Both the position numbers and the translations under genes were made by a program. This document shows positions 41,364 to 50,199 of a stretch of 64,000 bases of DNA, one piece after another; within the stretch, counting starts at the first letter, position 1; each line of letters opens with the position of its first letter. Source of the DNA: Streptomyces sp. SS1-1. GTDB lineage: Bacteria > Actinomycetota > Actinomycetes > Streptomycetales > Streptomycetaceae. The notes under the pieces were generated by a model that saw nothing but the letters and a program-made list of their open reading frames with translations, did no database searches and was not told where the DNA came from. The DNA lies in the NCBI RefSeq assembly GCF_008973465.1, contig NZ_WBXN01000004.1, positions 6,302,501 through 6,366,500 of the forward strand, in the 5' to 3' direction.

Positions 41364-42392
41364 GTGAAGGCGCTGGTCAAGGAGAAGGCGGAGCCCGGAC
41401 TCTGGCTCGCGGACGTCCCGGAGCCGTCCATCGGGCCCGGCGACGTGCTGATCAAGGTGCTGCGCACCGGCATCTGCGGCACCGACCTGCACATCCGCTC
41501 CTGGGACGGCTGGGCGCAGCAGTCGATCCGCACCCCGCTCGTCGTCGGCCACGAGTTCGTCGGCGAGGTCGTGGAGACGGGCCGGGACGTCGCCGACATC
41601 AAGCCCGGCGACCGGGTCAGCGGCGAGGGCCACCTGGTGTGCGGGAAGTGCCGCAACTGCCTGGCCGGCCGCCGGCACCTGTGCCGGGCCACGGTCGGCC
41701 TCGGCGTCGGACGCGACGGCGCCTTCGCGGAGTACGTCGCGCTGCCCGCCGCCAACGTGTGGGTGCACCGGGTGCCCGTCGACCTCGACGTGGCCGCGAT
41801 CTTCGACCCGTTCGGCAACGCCGTGCACACCGCGCTGTCGTTCCCGCTGGTCGGCGAGGACGTCCTGATCACCGGCGCCGGGCCGATCGGCCTGATGGCG
41901 GCGGCCGTCGCGCGGCACGCGGGCGCCCGCCACGTCGTCATCACCGACGTCAGCGAGGAGCGGCTGGACCTCGCCCGCAAGATCGGCGTGACGCTGGCGC
42001 TGAACGTGTCCGACGCGGGCATCGCCGAGGGGCAGCGCGCGCTCGGACTGCGCGAGGGCTTCGACATCGGTCTGGAGATGTCCGGCCGCCCCGAGGCCCT
42101 GCGCGACATGATCGCCAACATGACGCACGGCGGCCGGATCGCCATGCTCGGCCTGCCCGCCGAGGAGTTCCCCGTCGACTGGTCCCGGATCGTCACCTCG
42201 ATGATCACCCTCAAGGGCATCTACGGCCGGGAGATGTTCGAGACCTGGTACGCGATGTCCGTGCTGCTCGAAGGCGGCCTCGACCTCGCTCCCGTCATCA
42301 CCGGCCGCTACGGCTACCGGGACTTCGAGGCGGCGTTCGCCGACGCGGCGAGCGGCCGCGGCGGCAAGGTCATCCTCGACTGGACCGCGTAA
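41364..42392 (+). CDS. tdh: L-threonine 3-dehydrogenase
   Basis: A 342-aa zinc-dependent medium-chain dehydrogenase that oxidises threonine to 2-amino-3-ketobutyrate. Catalytic zinc ligands lie in CGTDLH and GHEFVGEV; the structural zinc site is CGKCRNCLAGRRHLC; the NAD loop is GAGPIGLMAA. The GTG start has CAGGAG 7 nt upstream. It is followed by kbl after 28 nt, forming the threonine-to-glycine pathway. Confidence 0.94.
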   Translation: MKALVKEKAEPGLWLADVPEPSIGPGDVLIKVLRTGICGTDLHIRSWDGWAQQSIRTPLVVGHEFVGEVVETGRDVADIKPGDRVSGEGHLVCGKCRNCLAGRRHLCRATVGLGVGRDGAFAEYVALPAANVWVHRVPVDLDVAAIFDPFGNAVHTALSFPLVGEDVLITGAGPIGLMAAAVARHAGARHVVITDVSEERLDLARKIGVTLALNVSDAGIAEGQRALGLREGFDIGLEMSGRPEALRDMIANMTHGGRIAMLGLPAEEFPVDWSRIVTSMITLKGIYGREMFETWYAMSVLLEGGLDLAPVITGRYGYRDFEAAFADAASGRGGKVILDWTA

Positions 42393-42420
42393 CTTCCCCA
42401 CCCCTTCAGGAGCTTTGGCC

Positions 42421-43614
42421 ATGTTCGACTCCGTGCGCGACGACCTGCGCGCCACCCTCGACGAGATCCGCGCCGCCGGTCTGCACAAGCCGGAGCGGGT
42501 GATCGACACCCCGCAGTCCGCGACCGTCAACGTCACCGCGGGCGGCCGCCCCGGCGAGGTCCTCAACTTTTGCGCCAACAACTACCTCGGCCTCGCCGAC
42601 CACCCCGACGTGGTCGCCGCCGCCCACGAGGCGCTGGACCGCTGGGGCTACGGCATGGCCTCGGTCCGCTTCATCTGCGGCACGCAGGAGGTGCACAAGC
42701 AGCTGGAGGCCAGGCTGTCGGCGTTCCTCGGGCAGGAGGACACGATCCTGTACTCCTCCTGCTTCGACGCCAACGGCGGTGTCTTCGAGACCCTGCTCGG
42801 CCCGGAGGACGCGGTGATCTCCGACGCCCTCAACCACGCCTCCATCATCGACGGCATCCGCCTGTCCAAGGCCCGCCGCCTCCGCTACGCCAACCGCGAC
42901 ATGGCGGACCTGGAAGCCCGGTTGAAGGAGGCGTCCGACGCGCGCCGCAAGCTGATCGTCACCGACGGCGTGTTCTCGATGGACGGCTATGTGGCGCCGC
43001 TGCGCGAGATCTGCGACCTCGCCGACCGCTACGACGCCATGGTCATGGTCGACGACTCGCACGCCGTCGGCTTCGTCGGCCCCGGCGGCCGGGGCACCCC
43101 CGAGCTGCACGGCGTCATGGACCGCGTCGACATCATCACCGGCACCCTCGGCAAGGCCCTCGGCGGCGCGTCCGGCGGCTATGTGGCGGCCCGCGCCGAG
43201 ATCGTCGCCCTGCTGCGCCAGCGCTCCCGGCCGTACCTGTTCTCCAACACCCTCGCCCCGGTGATCGCCGCGGCCTCGCTGAAGGTCCTGGACCTGCTGG
43301 AGTCGGCGGACGACCTGCGGGTCCGGCTCGCCGAGAACACCGCGCTGTTCCGCCGCCGGATGAGCGAGGAGGGCTTCGAGATCCTCCCCGGCGACCACGC
43401 CATCGCGCCCGTGATGATCGGCGACGCCTCCAAGGCCGGCCGGCTGGCCGAGCTGCTGCTGGAACGCGGCGTCTACGTGATCGGCTTCTCCTACCCGGTC
43501 GTCCCCCAGGGGCAGGCCCGCATCCGCGTCCAGCTGTCCGCCGCGCACTCGACGGACGACGTGAACCGCGCCGTCGACGCCTTCGTCTCGGCGCGCGCGG
43601 AACTGGAGGGCTGA
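42421..43614 (+). CDS. kbl: glycine C-acetyltransferase (2-amino-3-ketobutyrate CoA ligase)
   Basis: A 397-aa PLP enzyme of the alpha-oxoamine synthase family that splits 2-amino-3-ketobutyrate with CoA into glycine and acetyl-CoA. The PLP lysine is in TGTLGKALGGASGG; NFCANNYLGLA and DDSHAVGFVG are family signatures. The ATG has AGGAG 8 nt upstream. A LysR gene with its own promoter-like -10 follows. Confidence 0.95.
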   Translation: MFDSVRDDLRATLDEIRAAGLHKPERVIDTPQSATVNVTAGGRPGEVLNFCANNYLGLADHPDVVAAAHEALDRWGYGMASVRFICGTQEVHKQLEARLSAFLGQEDTILYSSCFDANGGVFETLLGPEDAVISDALNHASIIDGIRLSKARRLRYANRDMADLEARLKEASDARRKLIVTDGVFSMDGYVAPLREICDLADRYDAMVMVDDSHAVGFVGPGGRGTPELHGVMDRVDIITGTLGKALGGASGGYVAARAEIVALLRQRSRPYLFSNTLAPVIAAASLKVLDLLESADDLRVRLAENTALFRRRMSEEGFEILPGDHAIAPVMIGDASKAGRLAELLLERGVYVIGFSYPVVPQGQARIRVQLSAAHSTDDVNRAVDAFVSARAELEG

Positions 43615-43635
43615 GACCCGGCGACGGGGGCGCGC

Positions 43636-43641
43636 GATAAT
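43636..43641 (+). promoter_or_regulatory. -10 hexamer GATAAT, probable leaderless start of the LysR gene
   Basis: GATAAT is followed by 7 nt and then the LysR ATG at 43649. The transcript would start at or next to the ATG. No Shine-Dalgarno and no clear -35 were found. Confidence 0.5.
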
Positions 43642-43648
43642 CGATCCC

Positions 43649-44548
43649 ATGATCGAAGCACGGCGGCTCCACATCCTCCGTGCGGTGGCCGACCACCGCA
43701 CCGTGACAGCGGCGGCCGCCGCGCTCTACCTCACCCCGTCGGCGGTGTCCCAGCAGCTCACGGCCCTGGAGCAGGAGACGGGCCACCGGCTGGTGGAGCG
43801 CGGCGCCAAGGGCGTACGGCTCACCCCGGCCGGTGAGATCCTGCTCAGCCACACCAACGCCGTCCTCGCCCAGCTGGAGCGGGCCGAGGCGGAGCTCGCC
43901 GCCTACAGCTCGGGTGCGGCCGGCACGGTCACCGTCGCCTCCTTCGCCACCGGCATCGCCCTGGTCGTCGCGCCGGCGGTGGCCCACCTCGCCCGGACGT
44001 CCCCCGGCATCCGCCTGCGGGTCCTGGACGCGGAGGGCGACGCCAGCCTGCCGATGCTGCTGGACCGGCAGATCGACGTCGCCGTGGCCGTCGAGTACCG
44101 GGGGGCGCCCGCCGACGACCCCCGGCTGGCCCATGTGCCGCTGTACGCGGAGCCCTTCGACGCGGTCGTCCCCGTCGGCCACCGGCTGGCCGGCGCCGAC
44201 GTCGTCCCGCTCGCGGAGCTGGCCAAGGACACCTGGATCGGCCCGTACCCCGGCAACCCCTGCCACGACGTGGTGGTGCTGGCGTGCGAGAGCGCCGGGT
44301 TCCAGCCCCGCCTCGACCACTCCTCCGACGACTTCCGCGCGGTCGTCGCCCTCGCCTCGGCCGACGCCGGAGTGGCGCTCGTCCCGCGCTCCGCGCTGCG
44401 CGGCATGGACCTCACCGGGGTCGTCGTCCGCCCCGTGGACGGGGTCGCGCCCACCCGCCGGGTCTTCGCCGCCGTACGCCGTGGCGCGGAGGAGCACCCG
44501 CTGATCAGCCCGGTCCTCGACGCGCTCGGCGCGGCGGCGCGGGAGTGA
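43649..44548 (+). CDS. LysR-family transcriptional regulator
   Basis: A 299-aa regulator with an N-terminal helix-turn-helix (RRLHILRAVADHRTVTAAA, then LTPSAVSQQLTALEQE) and an effector domain. It lies 34 nt after kbl on the same strand but has its own -10 element, so it may be transcribed apart. Control of tdh-kbl is a reasonable guess. Confidence 0.88.
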   Translation: MIEARRLHILRAVADHRTVTAAAAALYLTPSAVSQQLTALEQETGHRLVERGAKGVRLTPAGEILLSHTNAVLAQLERAEAELAAYSSGAAGTVTVASFATGIALVVAPAVAHLARTSPGIRLRVLDAEGDASLPMLLDRQIDVAVAVEYRGAPADDPRLAHVPLYAEPFDAVVPVGHRLAGADVVPLAELAKDTWIGPYPGNPCHDVVVLACESAGFQPRLDHSSDDFRAVVALASADAGVALVPRSALRGMDLTGVVVRPVDGVAPTRRVFAAVRRGAEEHPLISPVLDALGAAARE

Positions 44549-44566
44549 GCCTTCCGTAACACCGGT

Positions 44567-44601
44567 GTCTCATGTGCGGGATAGCGTCCCGGACATGAGA
44601 C
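44567..44601. promoter_or_regulatory. long inverted repeat over the promoter and start of an XRE-cupin gene
   Basis: gtctcatgtgcggga (44567-44581) pairs with tcccggacatgagac (44587-44601) with one mismatch in 15 and a 5-nt centre. It contains a -10-like TAGCGT (44582-44587) and, 7 nt later, the ATG. This is a probable autoregulatory operator blocking a leaderless promoter. Confidence 0.6.
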
Positions 44602-45191
44602 GGACGACGACGACCGGCCCGGCCATGGACAGGGGGGACACGGTCGACACCCGGCTGGCCGCGCGGCTCGCCGAACTGCGGGCGGAGCGCGGCTGGTCCC
44701 TGGACGAACTGGCGGACCGCAGCGGGATCAGCCGCTCGACCCTCTCCCGGGCCGAGCGCGCCGAGACCAGCCCCACGGCGGCCCTGCTCAACCGGCTGTG
44801 CCATGTGTACGGCCGCACCATGTCCCGCCTCCTCGGCGAGGTCGAGTCGGCCCCCGCCCCGGTGGTGCGGGCGGCCGACCAGCAGGTGTGGCAGGACCGC
44901 CCCTCCGGTTTCGTGCGGCGGTCCGTGTCGCCGCCGCACGCCGGCCTGCGGGCGGAACTGGTCGAGGGACGGCTCGGCGCGGGCGCCGACATCGCCTACG
45001 ACCGGCCGCCCGTACCGGGCCTCGAGCAGCACCTGTGGGTGCTGGACGGGGTGCTGGAGGTGACCGTGCAGGAGAGCGGGCACCGGCTGGAGGCGGGGGA
45101 CTGCCTGCGCACCCGCGTATGGGGGGCCACACGCTTCCGGTGCCCGGGCCCCGGCGAGGTCCGCTATCTGCTGGCGGTGGTGCTGCCGTGA
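44595..45191 (+). CDS. XRE-family regulator with cupin domain
   Basis: A 198-aa protein with a helix-turn-helix (LAELRAERGWSLDELADRSG, then ISRSTLSRAERAETSP) at about residues 22-80. The C-terminal cupin-like sensory domain reads LEQHLWVLDGVLEVTV then ESGHRLEAGDCLR. ATG 44595 is chosen as a leaderless start; GTG 44565 is in frame but lies before the -10 element. The GNAT gene starts inside its stop (GTGA), so the two are co-translated. Confidence 0.83.
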   Translation: MRRTTTTGPAMDRGDTVDTRLAARLAELRAERGWSLDELADRSGISRSTLSRAERAETSPTAALLNRLCHVYGRTMSRLLGEVESAPAPVVRAADQQVWQDRPSGFVRRSVSPPHAGLRAELVEGRLGAGADIAYDRPPVPGLEQHLWVLDGVLEVTVQESGHRLEAGDCLRTRVWGATRFRCPGPGEVRYLLAVVLP

Positions 45192-45721
45192 TCCCGACCC
45201 GTCTGGACGGCACCCGGCTGCGCGCGTGCGCCCGGGACCTGGCCGCCCTCCTCGTGGACACCGTGGCGGCCGGATCCTCCGTCGGCTTCCTCGCCTCCCT
45301 GGACCTGGCCGACGCCGAGACCTGGTGGACGGGGCGCGCGGAGGCGGTGGACGGCGGACACCTGGCGGTGTGGGCGGCGTACGACGGAGAACACGTCGTC
45401 GGGACGGTGAGCCTGGCCTTCGCCGACAAGCCCAACAGCCGGCACCGCGCCGAGGTCGTCAAGCTGATGGTGCACCCCCGGGCCCGTGGCCGGGGCCTCG
45501 GCCGGACCCTGCTGACCGCCGCCGAGACGGCCGCCGCCGACGCCGGGATCACCCTGCTCCACCTGGACACCGAGACCGGCAGCCCCGCCGAACGCCTGTA
45601 CGGCTCGGCCGGCTGGACCCGCGCCGGCGTCATCCCCGACTACGCGACCAGCCCGGACGGCGAGCCGCGCCCGACGACGATCTACTACAAGCGCCTGGGC
45701 GTCCCCGCTCCCACCAGGTGA
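45188..45721 (+). CDS. GNAT-family N-acetyltransferase
   Basis: A 177-aa acetyltransferase with the acetyl-CoA loop in KLMVHPRARGRGLGRTLL and the C-terminal LHLDTETGSPAERLYGSAGW, typical of GNATs acting on amines or amino acids. It is paired with the XRE-cupin regulator by a GTGA overlap, a common regulator-acetyltransferase arrangement. Substrate unknown. Confidence 0.87.
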   Translation: MIPTRLDGTRLRACARDLAALLVDTVAAGSSVGFLASLDLADAETWWTGRAEAVDGGHLAVWAAYDGEHVVGTVSLAFADKPNSRHRAEVVKLMVHPRARGRGLGRTLLTAAETAAADAGITLLHLDTETGSPAERLYGSAGWTRAGVIPDYATSPDGEPRPTTIYYKRLGVPAPTR

Positions 45722-45738
45722 GTGTCAGTGCGGGCCGC

Positions 45739-45744
45739 TACGGT
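45739..45744 (+). promoter_or_regulatory. -10 hexamer TACGGT, probable leaderless start of the YjbR-like gene
   Basis: TACGGT is followed by exactly 7 nt and then ATG 45752. No Shine-Dalgarno is present. The spacing is the same as for the LysR (43649) and XRE (44595) genes. Confidence 0.45.
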
Positions 45745-45751
45745 TCCGGCT

Positions 45752-46111
45752 ATGCCGGACGCCGAAGACGTACGCCGTATCGCCCTGTCCCTCCCGGACA
45801 CGACGGAGAAGATCGCCTGGAGCATGCCCACGTTCCGGGTCGCGGGCAAGATGTTCGCCACCCTGCCCGAGGACGAGACCTCCCTCGCGGTGCGCTGCCC
45901 CAAGGAGGAGCGCGACGAACTGGTCCTCGCCGAACCGGAGAAGTTCTGGATCGCCGACCACGAGGCACAGTTCGCCTGGGTGCGGGCCCGGATCGCCGCC
46001 CTCGACGACGAGGACGAACTGCGCGCCGTCCTCGCCGACTCCTGGCGCCAGGCCGCCCCGACCCGTCTGCTCGACGCCCACCCGGAACTGGGGCTGCCCG
46101 AAGGCCCATGA
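45752..46111 (+). CDS. MmcQ/YjbR-family DNA-binding-like protein
   Basis: A 119-aa CyaY-like-fold protein with the family pattern DVRRIALSLPDTTEKIAWSMP and a central FWIADHEAQFAWVRARI. Members are often called DNA-binding, but their role is unclear. ATG 45752 is preferred because of the -10 element just upstream. Confidence 0.82.
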   Translation: MPDAEDVRRIALSLPDTTEKIAWSMPTFRVAGKMFATLPEDETSLAVRCPKEERDELVLAEPEKFWIADHEAQFAWVRARIAALDDEDELRAVLADSWRQAAPTRLLDAHPELGLPEGP

Positions 46112-46222
46112 GAGCGCCTGCCGCGTCATCGGCCCCGCGTGCGATCATCCGGAGCGAGGGGGGAGCCGGGGCGGAGGGGCCGCGGCTCGCACTCCTCCCG
46201 AGGCACGGGAGGGATCGTGGGC

Positions 46223-47551
46223 ATGCGCGGGACGCCGCCGCGGACACCGCCGGGCGGGGCCCAGGACGGGACGACACGGAGCCCGTCACCCAGGGCAGGC
46301 ACGGCCAAGGACCGGCCGAGGCCGGTGTGGTCACGCGATTTCGCCCTGTTCTTCGGGGCGCGGGCCGTGGCCCAGCTCGGTGACACCATGCTGCCCGTGG
46401 CGCTCGCGGCGGGCCTGCTCCAGCAGGGCTACGGCGCCGGTGCCGTCGGTCTCGCCCTGGCCTCGACGTCCGCCGCGTTCGCCGGGCTGATCGTCTTCGG
46501 CGGGGTCCTCGCGGACCGCTTCGACACCCGCCGGCTGATGATCGGCGCCGACCTGGTCCGCGTCTGCACCCAGTCCCTGGCCGCCGCGCTGTTCTTCTCC
46601 GGACACGTCGTCCTCTGGCAGATCTGCGCGATCGGCTTCGTCAACGGCGTGGCGGGCGCCGTGTTCCAGCCCGGCGTCGCCGGCACCGTGCCCCGCCTCG
46701 CCGCCGACGTCCAGGGCGCGAACGGCGCCATCCGCGTCGCCGAGGCCGTGGCCCAGCTGGCCGGCCCCGCCCTCGCGGGCGTCCTCGTCGGATTCGCCTC
46801 ACCCGGCGGGGTGTTCGCCGCGCACGCCACCACCTACACGGTGAGCGCCGCCTGCCTCCTGCTGCTGCGGCTGCCCCCGAGGGTCCGCTCGGGCGTCGCC
46901 CGCGCCCTGACCGGCGGCCACGCCTTCCGGGCCGATCTGGTCGAGGGCTGGCGGGAGTTCAGGTCCCGCACCTGGCTGTGGGGCGTCATCGCCGTCTGGT
47001 GCGTCTACATGATCACCGTGTGGGGCCCGACGATCCCGCTGGTCGCGGCCGAGATCGTCCAGCACCACGGGGCCCGCTCCTACGGCCTGGTCAACTCCGC
47101 CCTCGGCGCCGGCACCGTGATCGGCGGCCTCCTCGCGCTGCGGCTGCGCCCGCGCCGCATGCTGCGCGCCGGCGCGTTCGGCGTCTTCGCCTTCGCCGCG
47201 TTCCCGGTGACGGTCGGCGCGGGTCTGCCCGTCGCGGCCATGGCGGCCGGAGCGGCCGTGGCCGGCGTCGGCATGGCGTTCTGGAGCGTGATGTGGGCGA
47301 CGAGCGTGCAGACCCAGGTCCCGGCGGACGTCCTCAACCGCATCCACGCCTACGACGTGGCGGGCTCCCTGGCGATGATGCCGGTCGGCCAGTCCCTGGC
47401 GGGCCCGGCCGCGGGGGCGTTCGGGTCGGACCACGTGCTGCTGGCGGCGGGCGGCATGAGCTTCGTCGTGGCGGCCTCGCTGCTCTGCGTGCGCGCGATC
47501 CGCGGCCTGGTCCGGGCGGACACAGCCGCGGTCCCGGGGTCCGGGCCGTAA
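46223..47551 (+). CDS. MFS transporter
   Basis: A 442-aa protein with a basic N-terminal tail of about 35 residues and about 11-12 hydrophobic segments. The motif between helices 2 and 3 reads GGVLADRFDTRRLMIG, typical of drug and multi-substrate exporters (enterobactin exporter-like group). ATG 46223 has GGGAGGG 9 nt upstream. Substrate unknown. Confidence 0.86.
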   Translation: MRGTPPRTPPGGAQDGTTRSPSPRAGTAKDRPRPVWSRDFALFFGARAVAQLGDTMLPVALAAGLLQQGYGAGAVGLALASTSAAFAGLIVFGGVLADRFDTRRLMIGADLVRVCTQSLAAALFFSGHVVLWQICAIGFVNGVAGAVFQPGVAGTVPRLAADVQGANGAIRVAEAVAQLAGPALAGVLVGFASPGGVFAAHATTYTVSAACLLLLRLPPRVRSGVARALTGGHAFRADLVEGWREFRSRTWLWGVIAVWCVYMITVWGPTIPLVAAEIVQHHGARSYGLVNSALGAGTVIGGLLALRLRPRRMLRAGAFGVFAFAAFPVTVGAGLPVAAMAAGAAVAGVGMAFWSVMWATSVQTQVPADVLNRIHAYDVAGSLAMMPVGQSLAGPAAGAFGSDHVLLAAGGMSFVVAASLLCVRAIRGLVRADTAAVPGSGP

Positions 47552-47632
47552 ACGGGTGCGCGACCACCGACCCGAGTGCGGTAGAGTTTCCCTGCACGTT
47601 CGGCCCGGGGAAACCCCAGGTCAGCGGGGCAC

Positions 47633-47706
<74 letters not shown>

Positions 47707-47712
47707 CGGTGC

Positions 47713-47750
47713 GAAGGGCTTCCACGGGTTCACCCCCGCGGAAGCCCTTC
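47713..47750 (+). terminator. terminator of the tRNA-Pro gene
   Basis: An 11-bp stem, gaagggcttcc (47713-47723) with ggaagcccttc (47740-47750), is followed by ttcgtg. It begins 7 nt after the tRNA 3' end and lies between convergent genes. Confidence 0.85.
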
Positions 47751-47785
47751 TTCGTGTGCCCGGCGCGGACCCGGGCGGTCGCGCT

Positions 47786-50011
47786 CTACGGATAGCTGGG
47801 CAGGTTCGCCACGTTCGTCGCCGAGTTGGACGGGCCGCCCGCGTTGTTGACGACGTGCCGGATGGTGCCGGTGCCGCCGAGGGAGACCGTCACCATGCTG
47901 GTGAAGCGCACCCCTGGCCGGTTCGGCGCCTCGATGGCCCGTTCGGCGGTGACACCCGGGTTCACGTTGAAGAAGCAGTAGCTGCCGAGGCCCCACGCCT
48001 GGTGGCTGGTGACGGAGTCGGCGACCTTGTAGGCGGCGTAGCCCTGGGTGGAGCCGTTCATCCAGGCCGCCTGGTTCGGCGGGTCGTACGGCATCTCGTT
48101 CTGGTAGAAGTACGTCCGGCCGCCGTTGCCGTTCCATATGGTCTGGTACTTCTGGTAGTGCTCGACGAACAGGCCGTACGCCGTGACGTCGTCGCCGTTG
48201 ACGATCAGGCCCGTGTCACCGGTGTTGCTGTTCCAGCCGATGCCGTTGCCGTGGTCGCCGCGCCAGATCCACATGTGGTCGCCGATGACGTCGTCGCTGT
48301 TGATCACCAGGCTCGTGGTGGCCTTGCCGACGGCCGCGCCGCCGACCCGGAAGTACACGTCGTGCAGCGAGGTCGGGTCGGCGTCGTGCGACGCGGACGC
48401 GTTCGCCGGGCCGACCTCCATGAGCGTGGGCGAGTTGGTGGTTCCGGCGTCGAAGAGGAGGCCCGCGACCTTCACGCCGTCGACGTCGGCGACCTTCATC
48501 GCGGTGACGCCGTTGTCCGGGACGAACGTCGCGAGGCCCAGACCGAGGACGACCGTGCCGGGCCGGTTCACCTGGAGGGTCTGGTCGAGGTGGTAGATCC
48601 CCGGCGTGACGAGCAGGTTCCTGCCCGCGGCCAGCGCCGCGTTGATCGAGGCGGCGCTCGCGCCCGGCTTCACGATGTGGAACGTGTCGAGCGACAGCGA
48701 GGTGCCGGCGGGCGCCCCGTTCGCCCAGCTGGTGCCGGAGGAGCCGGACCGGACCGCGGGCACGAACACCTTGTAGGCGTTGTCGCCGTCGACGTACAGG
48801 AACGGCTTCTCGCGGGTCACGGGGGACTGCGCGACCGTGGTGTACGGCGGCGCCGGGAACGTCGTGTCCGGCACGCCCTGGCTGCCGACGAAGACCATGT
48901 TCCAGTTGGAGCCGGTCCAGCCGCCGAGCTGGGAGTTGCGGGTCAGCCACTGCTGCTGGCTGCCGGAGTCGACCCGCCCGTCGACCTTCGTGTCGGCGAA
49001 CAGGCCGCCGCTGGCCCAGCCGCCGTCGTCCAGGGCGATGTCGCCGCGCAGGTGCATCCGGCGGTACGGGGCCGCCTGCGAGACGGCCCAACGGTCGCGG
49101 CCGCCCGCGGGGTTGACCGACAGGTTCTCGGCGCCGCGCCAGAAGTTCTGGGTGGCGTTCTGCGGCGGGAACCAGTCCGCCTCGGCGTGCACGGCCCCGT
49201 TGACGGTGACCGCGTCCGGGGTGAGACCGAGACCGGCGACCTGTGTGTAGAAGCCGACGTTGACATCGGCGTCGTAGGAGCCCGGCTTGAACAGCACCGC
49301 GTGCCGCTGGGTGCCGAACTGGTTGGTCTCCTGCTGCTGGAAGATCGAGTTCAGCCTGCCCTGGATGGCCGAGGCGGACATCGAGGGGTCGAACACGGCG
49401 ACGTTCGGCCCGAGGTCCGGGGCCGCCGTCGACTGGCTCACCGGCACCACCTGGAACCGCTGGGCGGCACTGCCGTTGCACGTGTACTGCACGAACCGCA
49501 CGCTGTCCGCGAGCGAGGCGCCCGGGTCGTCCAGGCACTTGCCGCTGTGCCGGTTGACGAACCGGTAGGCGCCGCCGCCCAGGTCGACCGGCAGCCACTG
49601 CTGGTTGGCGCCGCCGCCGTACGCCCACAGGTGCACGGGCGCGCCGTCGGCGCTGGAGACATCGGCGACGTCCACGACCTGACCGGTGTCGTTGCGGTTG
49701 CCGATGCGGACGTAGCCGTCGCCGGTGGCGGTGAGGCTCCACTGCTGGGCCGTCGTGTTGTTGCAGGCGTACTGCTGCACGACGGTGCCGTTGGCGGTCG
49801 CGGCGGCCCGGGCGTCCAGGCAGCGGCCGCTCGCGGCGTTCATCACGGTGACGAACCCGGTGGGGAGCGCGGTTGAGGCACGGTCCGCCGCGCTCGCCGG
49901 CGCGAGTCCCGAGGTGAGCAGGGAGGCGGCGGCCACGGTGACGAGCGCGGCCACGCGGGGTCCGCGCGGGCGGCGGGGTGCGGGGGGCAGGGGGTCGGGG
50001 ATTCCGGGCAT
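47786..50011 (-). CDS. secreted RICIN (CBM13) plus beta-helix carbohydrate-active protein
   Basis: A 741-aa exported protein. The signal peptide ends near ASAAD (about residue 42). A ricin-type beta-trefoil (about 45-195) shows the repeated QQW motif (AQQWSL, NQQWLP, AQRFQV). The C-terminal 540 residues have the Asn/Gly-rich strands of a right-handed beta helix related to GH55-like and so-called adenylyl cyclase/discoidin families. No catalytic residues can be named. GAAGGG precedes the ATG; a good promoter lies about 90-120 nt upstream. Confidence 0.8.
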   Translation of the reverse strand: MPGIPDPLPPAPRRPRGPRVAALVTVAAASLLTSGLAPASAADRASTALPTGFVTVMNAASGRCLDARAAATANGTVVQQYACNNTTAQQWSLTATGDGYVRIGNRNDTGQVVDVADVSSADGAPVHLWAYGGGANQQWLPVDLGGGAYRFVNRHSGKCLDDPGASLADSVRFVQYTCNGSAAQRFQVVPVSQSTAAPDLGPNVAVFDPSMSASAIQGRLNSIFQQQETNQFGTQRHAVLFKPGSYDADVNVGFYTQVAGLGLTPDAVTVNGAVHAEADWFPPQNATQNFWRGAENLSVNPAGGRDRWAVSQAAPYRRMHLRGDIALDDGGWASGGLFADTKVDGRVDSGSQQQWLTRNSQLGGWTGSNWNMVFVGSQGVPDTTFPAPPYTTVAQSPVTREKPFLYVDGDNAYKVFVPAVRSGSSGTSWANGAPAGTSLSLDTFHIVKPGASAASINAALAAGRNLLVTPGIYHLDQTLQVNRPGTVVLGLGLATFVPDNGVTAMKVADVDGVKVAGLLFDAGTTNSPTLMEVGPANASASHDADPTSLHDVYFRVGGAAVGKATTSLVINSDDVIGDHMWIWRGDHGNGIGWNSNTGDTGLIVNGDDVTAYGLFVEHYQKYQTIWNGNGGRTYFYQNEMPYDPPNQAAWMNGSTQGYAAYKVADSVTSHQAWGLGSYCFFNVNPGVTAERAIEAPNRPGVRFTSMVTVSLGGTGTIRHVVNNAGGPSNSATNVANLPSYP

Positions 50012-50101
50012 ACGGGTGGCCCTTCGTGGGGGGTGCGCGGGTGGGGCCGCGTTCAGGTCGTGAAGGCCCGACGCGGGATGCGCTGTCCTGGCTGACCCGT
50101 G

Positions 50102-50130
50102 AACCTAAAGGTATGGACCACTTTCGTCAA
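50102..50130 (-). promoter_or_regulatory. good HrdB-type promoter with a dyad in its spacer
   Basis: Reading the minus strand, TTGACG (50130-50125), a 17-nt spacer and TAGGTT (50107-50102) form one of the best promoters of the window, upstream of the secreted RICIN protein. The spacer contains GGTCCATACC, a GGT-N4-ACC dyad of the kind bound by GntR-family regulators such as DasR (11 of 16 matches to the remembered dre consensus). Confidence 0.7.
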
Positions 50131-50199
50131 GACGTGAAGTAAGCACGCGGCGAACAGAGTTGACGCACCTCTGGAGTCGAGGTGCGGGTCACGCCGGCC

